A stretch of DNA of 64,000 nt from Alnus glutinosa (GCF_958979055.1 NC_084897.1:25969128-26033127); one strand, 5' to 3'. Positions 20,849 to 33,405 are shown, numbered from the stretch's first letter. Made by a program: numbers and translations. The notes: a model not told the origin generated them from the sequence alone.

Positions 20849-23800
20849 ATGGGTTGCTGTTACTCAAGAATAGAGAGGGAAGAGATCGTGTCAAGATGCA
20901 AAGCCAGAAAGAAGTACATGAAGCAATTAGTGAAGGCAAGGCAAGCCTTCTCGGCCGCGCACACTATGTACCTCCGCTCACTTCGCAGCACTGGCTCCGC
21001 TCTGCTCCAGTTCGCCAATGCCGAGACCAACCTCCACCACCACCACCACCACCATGTCCAGCTTCTCCAGCCGCCGCAAACTCCACCGCCTCCGCCGCCT
21101 CCGCCACCGCCAATGAGCCCCAGCTCCGACACGTGGACGTCCGTTACGGCATCCCCGGCTCCCCCGCCGCCTCCTCCGCCGCCGCCAGCGTCGTCCTCCA
21201 CGTGGGATTTCTGGGACCCATTTGGGCCGCCGTCGTTGTCGAGGTCCGTGGAGGAGGAATCGGACGAGGAGTCGGAGTCAGAGGCTGCGCCGGTACTGGT
21301 GGCCAGCGCCAGAGCCACCGCTAGCGCCACACCGCAGCGTTCTGTGATCAGTGGGTTTTCGAAGGACACCGTTACCACCACCACCACGAGCGAGCTTGCT
21401 ATGGTGGTGGCCAGGAATGGTAAAGATCTCGTTGAGATTGTGAAGGAGCTTGATGAATACTTTCTCAAGGCTGCTGAGGCTGGTGGCCAGGTCTCATCGC
21501 TCTTGGAAGTCTCAAGCTCTACCTTTTCTAGTCAGAGTAGTAAAGAAGGTAAGGGCTTTTTTTTTTTGTCTTTTTTTTAGATGTTTTTTGAAAGTGGGTG
21601 TGTGATTTTCTTGGATTTACACTATAGATTTGGCTAGTACAATGAAGATAATAGTTTTTATGGGTCTTTTTGTTTTTCTGTTTTCTGCTGCATTTTGCAG
21701 TGATTAGAGATATGTGTTTTTTCTTCTAATTTCTTATTGATTTGTGTTTTATTGTTGTGTTTTTGGTTTTGGCAGGAAAAGTTTATAACTACGGGTTTAA
21801 TTTGAGTCCATCGTGGTGGACATGGGGCTCGAGTCCAAAATCAAACGGTTTTCGGAAGTTTGGAGAGGAAATGATAGGAACTGGTGTTGGGGGTGGCAGT
21901 GTTGTCTGTAGTGACAGCCACTGTTCCACTGTGGAGAGGCTATTTGCTTGGGAGAAGAAATTGTGCGAGGAAGTCAAGGTAAAGATTTTTATCTCCACTC
22001 CTTCTTGTAGAATCTCTCTTCTGGGCACCATACTTTGCTCCCCATTTACCAAACAACTAACCAAAAAAAGAAAAGAAAAGGAAGGTCCTGTGCTTCCCCT
22101 GTGGGCTTGTGATGGAATTTTTTCTTTGCATAAAGTTACTAGCACAGAAAACAAAATGAACATTCTATAGTTGTTCCTTTCAGTTACGAACAAGAACTTT
22201 GGAGCTCTCGTTAGTTTTGTGCTTACATGATTTTTTCGCTTTATCCCAAACCTTGATATAAGTAAACTTTTCTCTGTTCCTTTTTTGCTTTTGGTACGCA
22301 AGAATGAGATGAGCTTGGGGCTTCCAAGTTCCAACAACATTTGATTAGCCAAAAAGTGGACCAGATTCAATTCTTGTTCTTATCAATTTGCATTTTTGTG
22401 TTTTTGTTTTGTTTTGTTTTTTCTCCTCGTAATTTTTCTTAGACTTCTGAGACCATAAGGATAGAGCATGAGAAGAGGGTGGAGCAGCTGCGGAAGCTAG
22501 AGCTGAACAGGGCTGACTATGTGAGGACTGAGAAGACAAAGAAAGAGGTTGAAAAGTTGGAATCGCAAATGATGGTTGCTTCCCAGGCCATAGAGACCAC
22601 CTCTGCTGAGATCATCAAACTAAGGGAAACCGAGCTCTACCCACAACTTATTGGGCTTGTCAAAGGGTTAGTCTTCTTAATTCATCTGAAAAAAAAAAGG
22701 GTTAGTCTTTTTCTATCACTCCTGCCATGCCCCTTCAGCAGGTTGACGAGAACCATAGAATTCTCTTCTCTCACGTGAATTTTTATAAGGGCTTTGGTGG
22801 AAAGGCATTCAAACAGTGTCGTTTTCTGCAGAATTCAAGGAATAGGGTTTTGATATCTAGTTTGGTTGCTCAAATTAATGGCTAAAAGATAGGATAGATG
22901 AGCATGCCTGGTCTAGCATAGTGAAAAGTCAACTCTGGTGATAGTTTATTTTTTCTTGACTGCTTTTGATGTCTTGTCTTATGCTCTTTGTTTGCTTTTG
23001 TAGTAAAAATATGAGGACTACACCTGTACCATGTACAATTTGGTGAGGGGCCATGACCAAAGTAATCTCTGATCCCCCACCGCAGGGGGCAAAACTTTAA
23101 AAATGAAAATTTATGGGGAGGAAATTAATTTTTTAGGGTCTTCTTCATAAAAATTATATATTTTTGGGAGAACTAGCTTATGGTTTGGGGGCTTCCTGTG
23201 CTTGGTTTTGATATTTTGGACATGTATGCTGTTTTTGTTATTTATTCTTAGTTTCTAATGAATTCCACTTTTACCACCAAAAAAAAAAAAAAAAGTAATA
23301 ATTAAGAGAAAAGGAAAGAACAGAACTTTGTTATAATCACGCCTTATCTTTTGCTGACCCCTTTACTTTTGAATGTTTTCCCAAGGGAGACAATCTTGTG
23401 GCTGTAACTGTACGTCTGAACCATAATTCTAAGGTGGCCACCAGATGGGACCTTAGATGTGTTAGTAGTGGATCCAGAATTTTGGTTTCCGGGGCAAGAT
23501 TAAAATTTGGTTTTCTGGGGAAAAATTAAAAAATTGAGTTAAAAAAATATTAAAGAATACAACTAAAAAGTGATTAAAAATATTTTAAAAAAATTGATGT
23601 CTCATATTATGGCAGGTCAGGGACTCGGGTCATTTGCCTCCTCTCGCCCCATGGGTCTTGTTTGTAGGTGGGATGGGATCTTGGCTATACTAGTGTGTCA
23701 TATATATGCATGTCAACTTGGCATCCTTGTAATCCTCAAATATAGATGCCTCTTTTAAGTTTCTGAAATAAAGTTGTCTTTATGTTTCTGAGTTGGTCTT

Positions 23801-24895
23801 ATTGCTTATTCTTTTCCTCATTTTGTTAATAATAATGTGGCTTCTATTTCAGAGCATAATTATTATTTTTGCTTTTGATTTTATCTGTTTTAATTTTTAA
23901 ATATTAGCTTTGTGACTTGCCTGAGGGGTGAACGTAACAAACTGGTATGTCATTTTTAAAAAAATTTGCAGGTGTTGTTGCCATCAACACTTTAAATGAT
24001 TATAAAGATGATGTATGTTGGATTGATTATAACCATTTGAAATTGTCTTCAAATTATATATAGATAGATGAAACAAGTCTCAACTTTTCTAACTCATTTT
24101 TGTCTATGCAGATTGATGTGCATGTGGAGAAGCATGTATGAGTGCCACCAAGTCCAAACACACATAGTGCAGCAGCTAAAATACCTGGATACCATCCCAT
24201 CAACAGAACCCACATCTGAGATTCACAGGCAAGCAACTCTTCAGCTCGAGCTTGAGGTCCAACAATGGCACCAGTCTTTCTGCAACCTAGTCAAGGGCCA
24301 AAGGGACTACATCCAGTCCCTCGCTGGTTGGCTTCGGCTGAGCCTCTTCCAGATCAGCAAAAATCCGCTGTCCAGAACTTCTCAGGAATCCAGAATTTAC
24401 ACACTGTGTGAAGAATGGCACGTTGCGGTTGACCATATTCCAGACAGGGTGGCATCTGAAGGAATTAAGAGCTTATTAACAGTAATCCATGCCATTGTAG
24501 TTCAACAAGCAGGCGAGCATAAGCAAAAGAAAAGGTCGGAAACTGCATTTAAAGAGCTTGAGAAGAAGGTGACTCAGCTTAGATCACTTGAGTGCAAGTA
24601 TGGTCCATATTCTATGCAAGAATCCCCTGGCCCTACAAGTGGCGGGGATCCAGTGGCAGAGAAGCGAGCAAGGGTGGAAATCTTGAGAGCCAAGGCAGAG
24701 GAGGAGAAAAGTAAGCATGAAAAGTCGGTCAGTGTAACCAGGGCAATGACACTGAATAATCTCCAGATGAGCTTACCGCATGTGTTTCAGGCGATGGTGG
24801 GATTTTCTAGTGTGTGTACAGAAGCATTTGAATCAGTATACAACAAAGCCAAAAGAGCAGATGAGGAGCTTGATGTGAAGAGGATAATGGCTTGA
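20849..24895 (+). CDS. DUF630/DUF632 protein (NRG2-like, N-myristoylation motif)
   Basis: Plant-specific DUF630 + DUF632 family; known members include Arabidopsis NRG2 (nitrate regulation) and rice REL2 (leaf shape). Four coding exons keep frame: 20849-21548, 21776-21978, 22443-22666 and 24112-24895, giving 636 aa. The protein starts MGCCYSRIEREEIVSRCKAR, with Gly2 and Cys3/4 suited to myristoylation and palmitoylation, so membrane attachment is likely (inferred). DUF630 spans about residues 1-60. A low-complexity stretch follows (seven His, two poly-Pro runs, acidic EEESDEESESE). DUF632 begins near ELAMVVARNGKDLVEIVKEL (about residue 190) and includes VERLFAWEKKLCEEVK, ECHQVQ and LSLFQISKNPL. 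A coiled-coil-prone segment lies near the C-terminus. The upstream in-frame extension begins at a TTG and was not used. The family is certain; which paralogue is not. Confidence 0.93.
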
Positions 24896-25671
24896 GAAGT
24901 AGACTTTTTAGATTAGGAAAAACGACAGTGATGGTTTTTGTGTATAGAAGTGCATGTTTTTGTGAAGACAAAGTGAAACTCCAGAAGATCCATTAATTCA
25001 AGAGTACAAACTAAAGGCAAAGTTCACAGGCTTTGAAGCCTTTGGTTTTGTCTCGCTGAGGGGCTGTGACAACTCACAACTGGTTAGCTAGGAGTTTTCT
25101 TTCAGATTTTATACCTTTGTTTTGTCTTGTCATAGGAAAGCGTTTGGGTGCTTCTAGTTTTAGGGTTTTTTTTTTTTTTTTTTCATATGTAGTCTTCTAT
25201 TCCTAATGAAGGGTTTTGCTTAATGCGGTTTGTTTTGTTTTGATCCACTATGTTTTCTACAACACCTTAATCCGTACATGAGGGCGGTTAATGCATTAAC
25301 TTACTGGTCCGCACACGCAAATAGAAATGCGTTTAGCAAAAATTACTATTTGGATATATAAATATTACTATTTGGATATATAAATAGTAGTTTTAGGATA
25401 CGGAGATGTAGTTAAATAAAAAATAGGGTAAAATACATATTTGGTATCTGTGGTTTAACAACTTTATTTTTTTGGTACTTCAATTTTAATTCGCATCGCA
25501 TTACCTGGATTTTGGAAAAAGACGGACTTGGTACTTTCGTCTATTTTTTCGTCCAATATTTAACGGTTTTCCATATGTCAAGGTTGACATGTGGCACAAT
25601 ATAAAAAATAGAAAATAAAAATATTTAAAAATTAATAGAAATTTAAAATTAATAAAACTTTTAAAAAAATA

Positions 25672-25702
<31 letters not shown>

Positions 25703-26670
25703 ATCGGTGGCATGGCCAAAGGGAGAAAAAAAAAAAATAAAAAAAAAAAAAATTGTGAGGGTTTTGGCCCTCAAGGGTTATGGGGATGGTTTGGCCACCC
25801 CTATGGGCCACAGGGGTGGCCAAACCACCCCCAAGGACCAAAACTCTAACTATTTCTTTTTTCTTTTTTCTATTTGGCCATAGGGGTAGTTGAACTAGCC
25901 CCATGGGGGGGGTGGCTGAGCCACTTTTTTTTTTTAAGTTTTTAATATATTTTTTAAAATTTTTTATTTTTTATTTTATTTTTTTAATTAATTTTTAAAG
26001 ATTTTTTTTATTGGGCCACGTGTCAACCCCGGCATACTGTTAAATATTGGACGGAAAAATAGACGAAAGTACCCAGTCTGTATTTTTTCAAAATTCAAGT
26101 ACCATATGTGATACAAATTAAAACTGAAATACCAAAAAATAAAGTTTTTAAACAAAAAATAAAGTTTTTAAACCACAGGTATTAAAAATTTATTTAATCC
26201 TAAAAATTAAAATTTTAAATTTAAAAAATATATATATTTAAATAGAATAATAAAAGTACGTATACATAGCTTAGAGAGTCTAAATATGAATGCGTAACTA
26301 AAATAAAAATATATAATTTTTAACTCAAAATAGAAAGCAAGTTTGCTGCAAACAGTATTGATAGACAGATTTTGATTCCTACACAAATTTTGATTCCTTT
26401 ATGTAGAGACGTCACACCCGCTTGACATGTTAGAAAATCGATATGAGTTTACTTCCGAGGGAGATAAGGATGTAAAATCTGCTGGCATATATTTGTATGC
26501 ATTCTAAAAGGAAAATAAATAAATAAAAACTTTAACAAAGGAAAAAGGTTTGATTGCCATTCTCTTGTATATCTCAGTACAAGAAGAGATTTGTAAATCC
26601 TTTGGGATTAATGGTGAATTTGTAAAAGAAATGTACAGGTGAATGATGTGTAACATCTCTTAACAAAGGT
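24896..26670. other. Intergenic DNA with a foldback element
   Basis: This holds the 3' flank of the DUF630/632 gene, a 24-base local duplication (TTACTATTTGGATATATAAA at about 25344 and 25366), the large foldback element (25425-26205) and AT-rich DNA. No gene is seen. Confidence 0.55.
25425..26205. mobile_element. Long-arm foldback element with GGTGGCC-type core
   Basis: The arms are about 250 bp each (25425-25680 and about 25930-26205). Reading inward, both contain ACCTGTGGTTTAA or TCTGTGGTTTAA, then ACTTTATTTTTTGGTA, TACTTTCGTCTATTTTT, GTCCAATATTTAAC and GTTGACA(C/T)GTGG. The core (about 25705-25930) has repeated, partly palindromic GGCCACCCC/GGGGTGGCC words. A TA microsatellite lies at the end of the left arm. 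The right arm has an internal duplication of AAAAAATAAAGTTTTTAAAC. It is non-coding. Confidence 0.75.
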
Positions 26671-27306
26671 CATATGCGGATTTTTCTTTTTTTCTTTTTT
26701 TCTTTTTTCTTTTTTTGAAACAAAGAAGAAATAAATCTTCATTGCAAAGATAAACAAATACATCATGATCCCAACAAGGATCTAGGGAAAAGACTTCTCC
26801 CTAACCAGAAGACCTTGAATACAAGTAGGGAAATCTGAAATCCAACATGCATTAAGAGAGTTCAACAAAGCTTCCCTAGCCAATATATGAGCCACCCCAT
26901 TCAAAGATCTTTTAACATGAACAAAAGAGGAAGAGCCAAACACCTTGAGTTCCTGTAAAATGCTTTCAGTAATATGGCCAGCAATAGACAAATGAGGGGG
27001 AGAGGAATTAATTTCTGTCACAACTTGAGAAGAGTCTCCTTCAAAAATAACATCCCTTAACTTCAAAAATTTACCAAAAAATACAGCATGAAGAGCAGCA
27101 AGGGACTCGGCAATTCTGGAATCTCCCTTCACACAGAGGCAAACACATTTAGCACCAATAGACTCTCCCCTACTGTCTCTCGCCACTAAGCCAAGGCCAA
27201 TACGACTTCCTTTTAGGAGCAACTGAAGCATCCCAGTTAATCTTGAAATAGTTAGCAGGGGGAGGACACCAAACCTCAAGAGAAGAAGGACATATGCGGA
27301 TTTTTC
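26671..27306 (-). mobile_element. 5'-truncated LINE with RNase H-like remnant
   Basis: A 16-base direct repeat (CATATGCGGATTTTTC) flanks the insert exactly at 26671-26686 and 27291-27306. The insert reads on the minus strand and ends in an A-rich tail (T-rich at 26681-26717 on plus), the hallmarks of target-primed retrotransposition. It encodes the RNase H-like tail of a plant LINE. One frame has PPPANYFKINWDAS (catalytic Asp); a second, one base shifted, continues GLVARDSRGESIGAKCV, AESLAALHAV, FEGDSSQVV and VKRSLNGVAHILAREAL. So it is frame-broken and 5'-truncated. The perfect duplications argue for a fairly recent insertion. Confidence 0.88.
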
Positions 27307-27550
27307 ACTTTAAAACCAATACACAATTTCTATTTTATTTTTTATTTTTTTATTTTTTATAAATAAAACCAATACGCAATTGATCCCATCATCCTTAAAT
27401 TCTGGTTTAGAATCCCTAAGATTGCTCCCTGAACGAAACATATACATTGGTTTAGAATGCCTAGCATTAAAACTGAACTAAAATATATACAAGTCAAATA
27501 CAGATATAAAACAGAGAACCGACCAAATACAGATTGTTTCTTCTATCAAC

Positions 27551-28827
27551 CTAAGGTGCTGGATAAGTGGCACACTTGCCACGCAACCAAATCAAGCGCT
27601 TGTCACCCTTGAGAGACAAGAAAATCTCCCTTGCATTAGGTTTGTTGAATAGATCTAGAGCAGCAAAATAAACCTGTTCATCAACACCTTGCATCTCATC
27701 CAATTCATTGATACAATCGCCTATGGAATATCGGGCATTACATTGCTGTATAGCAGCTGTCCTTAGCTTTGAAGCAGCTGCCATCTCCATTATAGCTCCT
27801 GCAATGGCATCATCAATTCCCCTACGACCTCTTTTGCGATTTCCAGTTGTACAAGGAGTAGTAGGTTGAGTAGTGTTGTGATCATCTGCAATGTCATCCA
27901 CTTCGTCGGAATCTGATGAGGACTCCTCTTGGTGCATGCTCAAGGGCTCTGCACAAGGAACAGAAGGAGTTGTCCCTCCATCATGTTCAGCTAATAGATC
28001 GTGTTTGCCATTGGTTGCTGGTTCCGAGAATATCATGCATAGCTCTTTGTATATTGGGCAGCCAGCATATTTTAAAGTCTCAGCATCAGGATGTCCCTGC
28101 TTGGTATGTTCCATAGGGAGTAGATGACGGACAATTAATAAGAACATAATCAGCTCCTGCCTCAACTTGGAGGAACTCCAACCTAGATGCGGATAAATAT
28201 TATTGGCTAGTAGTGAAACTAAAATTTGGCCTCAAACATCATTCTATGGCATTCTCAAGAATATATTTGTTGCTACCGATCGTTGCATGCCTTACCCTAC
28301 GAATGAAAAAAAAAAAAAAAAAAAAATCCATCCAAATCTTTTTTATAAAAATAGTATCCTGTCGTAGCCAAGAAGTTAGCCGCCAAGTCATCAGGTTAGA
28401 GAAAATTCCTCCAGCTCAGGCAGGTTTAGATTTTTGTTTGTAAAAGGCAACAGATATGAAAGCAACATACCTTGAAGTATTCAGTCCATGCTTCATCCTT
28501 GGCTATAATGGTCCCCGTGGATTCATCCCAACTGAAGTCACTTTGATCGAGAAGTGACCTTACAGTAACATACTGCCTCCTCAAGACTGCATATCGGTTC
28601 TTCAATTGCTCCTTGTCCCATTGCAGACCTGTTTTCTTATAGAATTCATCACACATATACCTCCATGCTTTCTTGCCAAAAGAATTTTTGCGTCTGTTCC
28701 CTTTTTGAACTTGGGCAATCATTAAGTCTGCAAGTGTCTTGGTGAGAGATGCGGTCCATCTAGCCCTTGACTGTTGTTCCACCTGCTGAGTTGGTTGTCT
28801 TCTTGACCGAGTTACTCGGCTTGCCAT
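27551..28827 (-). CDS. Myb/SANT-like DNA-binding protein (LIMYB-type)
   Basis: Two coding exons (minus) keep frame: 28827-28471 and 28096-27551, giving 300 aa. A Myb/SANT-like domain (Myb_DNA-bind_3 type) spans about residues 22-120: RARWTASLTKTLADLMIAQV, then WRYMCDEFYKKTGLQWDKEQ, LKNRYAVLRRQYVTVRSLL and the closing HPDAETLKYAGCPIYKELC. An acidic Ser-rich linker (SSSDSDEVDDIADD) and a basic GNRKRGRRG (possible nuclear signal) precede a C-terminal helical region. This family is related to the Myb-like protein of Harbinger transposons; plant members include L10-interacting MYB-domain proteins. The ATG lies at a good acceptor (TTACAG|ATGG), implying a 5' UTR intron with its donor near 30349 (CAAAG|GTGAATTG). 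A longer start at MELQ is possible. Its DNA target is unknown. Confidence 0.85.
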
Positions 28828-28829
28828 CT

Positions 28830-30400
28830 GTAACTCCATAGACAAGAACCCAGGTTTAAAAAAGTGAGGGGGAAAAGTCATTATACGTAACAACCATCAC
28901 AAAGAGTAGCCATTAGAAAGGCTGCCCAGGGAACCCATCTAAAATGAGATACAAATGTTGCTAACTGCTCAAAGAATGACTCTGGTTATTCTTCAAGTGG
29001 AAGTCTAGGATGAGTTCAACCACAACCCCCAAAAAGGGTAAAGGAAAACGCAAGGTGAAAAAAAAGATTGGCATGTCAGCCTGCAAGATATAATAACCTT
29101 ACATTAATTTCTCTGATTGTGCAAGTCCTACAACTAAAGCAACCTATCGATAATTTATAAATATAGGTGGACCTAGAACAACCAACAAGTAACTTTCAAA
29201 GACATCATTTAGAAGAAAAAAACCATTTTATACTACAAAGGATTCCTCACTTGTGGACACAAAGTAGTATTTCTCACACTAACTGACAAAGCCTACTCTA
29301 ATTAGATAAAATGCATGGGATGTATAATTCCTATTGTTTTATTGGTAAATTACACACGCACTCCATGGGTATTGAATGCACGACTTCACCCTCCATCCCA
29401 TTCTTATAACCTTGCGTCATTTGAGCCAGAGCTCATGAGCTCATGGATGTATGCATTATTATTCTTTGAAGAACCCGCTACCAAACTCAATATCGCCTCT
29501 GACATATCTAAAAATCACCTAGAGTAGATAAATTGCATAGCAAATAAAATCATAAGGAACGATTCATAACTTCAAAAAGACTAGCCAAGAATACTCAACA
29601 TAGACGATTACCGAATTAATACGTGAAAGTCTCTCTCTGTCTCTCTAGCTAATTTAACACAAATATTCTAAACAAACAAGTAGCAGAATTTTGCATTACT
29701 TTTATTTTGGAATCTGTAATTAGGAAGCAAGTTCAAAACTTACTCATAAACTCTAGAACTCCAAAAAGTTTTAAAGCGAAAAATCATTTTCTTACAAGTC
29801 ACATACTCAGCTTCATTTCCTTATTCATGGACAACATGATCAACTATGACCCACACAAAATTCAGGCTACCGGCTACCAATTATCGGTATAAGAACCATT
29901 ACTCCTTTTCTAAAGACTCGTTTAGAGATCCAACATTGGATTTCAAATGCCAAGCATGCCTCCAAGTTTCATTGTTCGATATCAAACAAACCCACCAATC
30001 CATCAAAGACCAAAAAAAAAAAAAAAGTGTGTGCATTAATACTATGTGTCAACAGTATGCATTACTAAGCCCAATGTCTACAAATAAGAATCCACCAAGA
30101 AAAAACAGAACACTCAAATTTGCTTTCATGAACAAACAAGCAAACAAAAAAAAAAACCCTAATGTATTACCCACAAACAATAAGTGCAGAACGAAAACCA
30201 TAAATTTAACGGAAAATTGAGCTCATGGTGATCACATATTATGCCTAATTTAAATTCATTAGCAATTCAAACTAAAAAATTAGAAAGCCCTAAATATTGG
30301 GAAGTGGGATAATATTAACATGCAAGCAGAGAGAGAAGGAAGCAATTCACCTTTGAGAAAAAGTCTTAACTCTGAGGCCTTGAAGAGCGATTGGTGAGGG
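28830..30400 (-). other. Probable 5' UTR intron of the Myb/SANT-like gene
   Basis: No coding exon is seen between the first coding exon and a likely leader exon at about 30350-30440. The donor CAAAG|GTGAATT (minus) and acceptor TTACAG fit an intron of about 1.5 kb. The contents are AT-rich and unremarkable. The leader exon limits are inferred. Confidence 0.5.
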
Positions 30401-30588
30401 AGATTGTACTGAAAAAACTGCTTTTTGAAACAGCGCATTTCTTTGATATGATCATATGAGGCTTCTTCGCGTTGTGACGTTATCTTTGAGGAATCGGGAC
30501 AAAAAGGTCATTTATTCCCTCACAAAGTTGGACCTTTGAGGGCGATTATACCGCCATTACAACAAAATCATCTGTAACGGAGAGATTA

Positions 30589-31700
30589 GTAGGCTTTGTT
30601 TGGCAAGTGATTTGGGTTGTTATTTTTTAGAGTTTGTAAAAAGTGCTAGGTGTGATATAAACTAAAAGGTTTTTGTATAGAAAAGTGAAAAAAAAAAAAA
30701 ATTGTGTTTTATGCTCCGTTTGTTTCGGCGTAAAATGATTTCGACATTTTCTGGTGTTTGGTAGGGCCGAAAATAATAGTCAACCGAAAAATGATTTCTG
30801 TTTGACCAAAAATGCTTTGTAAAATTCGGAAAATGATTTATGCTTTTTAAAAGCGTAAATCATTTTCCGAAGACGCCAAAAGCATTCGACTCCTTTTAAA
30901 TGACACAGTCAACCATCACCGAAATCTTGCCAGTATCGAAATTCAACAACCTCATGTCAATGTTGCCGGAATCCGGCCATCTTCGCCGGATCCCAGCGAC
31001 CAAACTGATCGTATTCCGGCCACCTGGCTGGAATCTGGCGAAAACGGCAAGATTTCGGCTGGTTGGCCGGATCAGGCCAGAACAACCGGCCGGCCGGATT
31101 CCGGCCTACTAGTCGGATTCCAGCGGTTCTGGCAGTTTCCGGCCAGTATGCCGGAGTCCAACCGTTCTAAGCCAGATTCCGGCCAACCCATATTCTAACA
31201 AGACTGTCCAGATTCCGACCTTTATTTTATATTATAGCTATAGTAGCCATAATCCGGTAAAAGTGACCGGAATCCTATCGGTCAGTAATGAAATCTCGTC
31301 TCCGGTGATTTTTATATTATTTTACATTAATATTTATATGTTTTGAATAAAAATTGATTTTTATAGGTTAATATGATTGAATAAAAATATAAAAAATATT
31401 TGTGATTTTCCGTACGCACAAACACAGAAAAATGTTTTCGGCGAAAAATATTTTTCAGAAAATGACTTCCCTGAAACCATTTTACGACGGAAATCATTTT
31501 ACGTCGAAACAAACGGAGCATTAGTGAATTTTTATTTGAATAATAATAAAAAAATTATTGATGTGATATAAAAAGTGAAAAAAAATGTGAATGTTTTGAT
31601 GTTGATTGTTATTAAAAAATGTGAAAAAGTGAGAAAAATCACATGAATGGTAGAAAAGCCCTATTCTAACATGGCAAGCTACTTGCCAAACATGGCCTAC
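30589..31700. mobile_element. Outer MITE of a nested pair
   Basis: The left end (GTAGGCTTTGTTTGGCAAGT) and the reverse complement of the right end (GTAGGCCATGTTTGGCAAGT) are inverted repeats. Without the 811-bp insert (30711-31521) this element is about 300 bp, with GTGATATAAA and AAAGTGAAAAAA words in both halves. A similar GTGTTTGGCAA word near 4790 hints at relatives. Confidence 0.75.
30711..31521. mobile_element. Inner MITE with near-perfect 32-bp inverted repeats
   Basis: The left terminus (ATGCTCCGTTTGTTTCGGCG, continuing TAAAATGATTTC) matches the reverse complement of the right terminus at 31 of 32 positions. The centre (about 30965-31200) repeats degenerate CCGGATTCCGGCC-like words many times. 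It is non-coding and inserted in the outer MITE. The well-matched ends suggest a young copy. It shares its family with 15705-16320 and 43386-44018. Confidence 0.85.
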
Positions 31701-32952
31701 AAAAGCAATTCGGAACAGTAGAAGTAATATATATACTCCGGAAAAATAGAATCATGTTTATAACTTCAATATCGCATCATCATAACACCAAGGTCGTCCC
31801 GATAACTTCCTTTGGAAATTTTAGGATTATGGTTGGTAGACTGGAATGATGATTGTCTAATAATAAGAATAAGTATTTCCTGGGACACCGTGGAAAATGC
31901 CCCCCTTTACACAGGTTTGATAAAGCTCGGGCTTTCACCTGCAAGCGTGACCAAGGAATTTTTTGTACTCAAGGGGAGTCTAACCTTAAACCTGATACTT
32001 TATGAGACACCAGAACCAAGTAACTTACCACTTGAGCCAACTCCCTTGAGGTTTAACATACCATTACTTGATGGCAAAGGGTCGTTGGAGATGGCGATGG
32101 ACTGTGGCTAGTAGGAGTGTACCAGCAGTTGCAATTAGCGGTGATTGTCTCTAACTGTCAACCACAACCACCTTAGACGGTTATCAAATTTTCATAATCG
32201 CAATCGCACCACCCTAGATGGTTAATGGTTATTGAAACTCATAACCGTACTGCATAACCGTTTTTTAAAAATTGGCATTTTGAATCTATTTTGATATTTT
32301 AGACCTTCATTGAGCCTATTTTCTCTTTTTAGAGCATATTTTAGATGGTTTTGGACATTTTTAAAAATAATTAGAATGCTTCATCACGTAACAAAGCTCA
32401 ATTTTTTTTTTAATGAATAAAGATCAATTTAATTAAACTAAAAAAGAAAACCCTATATCAGACACACCAAAATGATGTCATTTTATATATTATTATTATT
32501 ACTTTATATATATAAAGGTAAGTGGTTAGTTGTTATTAATTACTACAACACTACTGCTTACTCATAAAAGCACTAACCATCCTGCGGTAGGCAGTTAACA
32601 ATTTAATTTGTTCCAACCGCTTACAAGAGTAATTAGCCGTTATGAATCTTAAGAATTGCATGCCCTTCCAATTACAAAGAATTGCTGAGGACATCAATCC
32701 ATCAGGTATCTGAGATAGAAAGTTATATAATGTGTAATATTCACCCAAAAAGGGATAATTCACGAGAGGATTTCTCGGCAAAAGTTTACGCAGCACAATT
32801 AAAAAAGAAAAAATCAAAGTGGTGGCCGGTTGGTGGACGAATATAGAGCTAATTTTGACTGGACTTGGGTAATCTACTAGCTAGCTCCAACATATAGTAG
32901 GCGGCAAGGAGAGCCATGACAGTCAGCAGACGAAAATAGTCTATGAAGACGC

Positions 32953-32953
<1 letters not shown>

Positions 32954-32981
<28 letters not shown>
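32954..32981. repeat. (GA)n microsatellite
   Basis: About 14 GA units followed by a GGGAGGGA tail. Confidence 0.9.
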
Positions 32982-32987
<6 letters not shown>

Positions 32988-33251
32988 ACAGAAAGGGACC
33001 TATCAACGCCACCAGGCTCAGGGTTATTTCTCTGTCGCAATACTACTCGTACAAAACGCTAGAAGCAGCCAACGCGGAACAATGCTGAGAAAAACCTAGA
33101 GTTGCCATGTGAATGCTCCACAGCTGCAGCATAAAGTTGGAGATTGTCACGGGTCAGGGGCACTGGGCACTGCAACTTCGTTCTTATAGGGATCATAATT
33201 CCTATAAAGGGAATTTACAAAAATAAAAAATTCATAGGCGAGAGGGGACCA

Positions 33252-33405
33252 AAAATTGGTATTTGGATCCACCGGAGAGTATCGTCCCTGTAAAATTAAG
33301 GGCAAAATTGTCCAAAAAAAATGTTAAAGGACAATTTTGTCCGTCTTTTTTACAACGACAGGATACTATTTATAATTTGGACATACAGTTATACCAAATT
33401 TCAAA
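33252..33405. repeat. Small foldback repeat
   Basis: GGCAAAATTGTCC (about 33301) and GGACAATTTTGTCC (about 33328) form a stem. The outer flanks, AAATTGGTATTTGGATCC on the left and the inverse of ATACCAAATTTC on the right, extend the symmetry, with GGATACTATT/AGAGTATCGTCC words between. It is probably a MITE. Confidence 0.55.

Noticed and set aside
20860-21468. 202-codon minus-strand open frame rich in Gly and Trp
   Set aside because: It is the antisense of the His/Pro-rich part of the DUF630/632 gene; its Gly and Trp runs come from poly-Pro and poly-His codons.
21789-22370. 193-codon minus-strand frame over DUF630/632 exon 2
   Set aside because: It crosses exon and intron without splice logic and has no family features; it is a shadow of the plus-strand gene.
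32849-33040. Minus-strand frame with a hydrophobic segment (LLTVMALLAAYYMLELAS)
   Set aside because: It includes the GA microsatellite as Ser-Leu repeats and has no recognisable partner exons.
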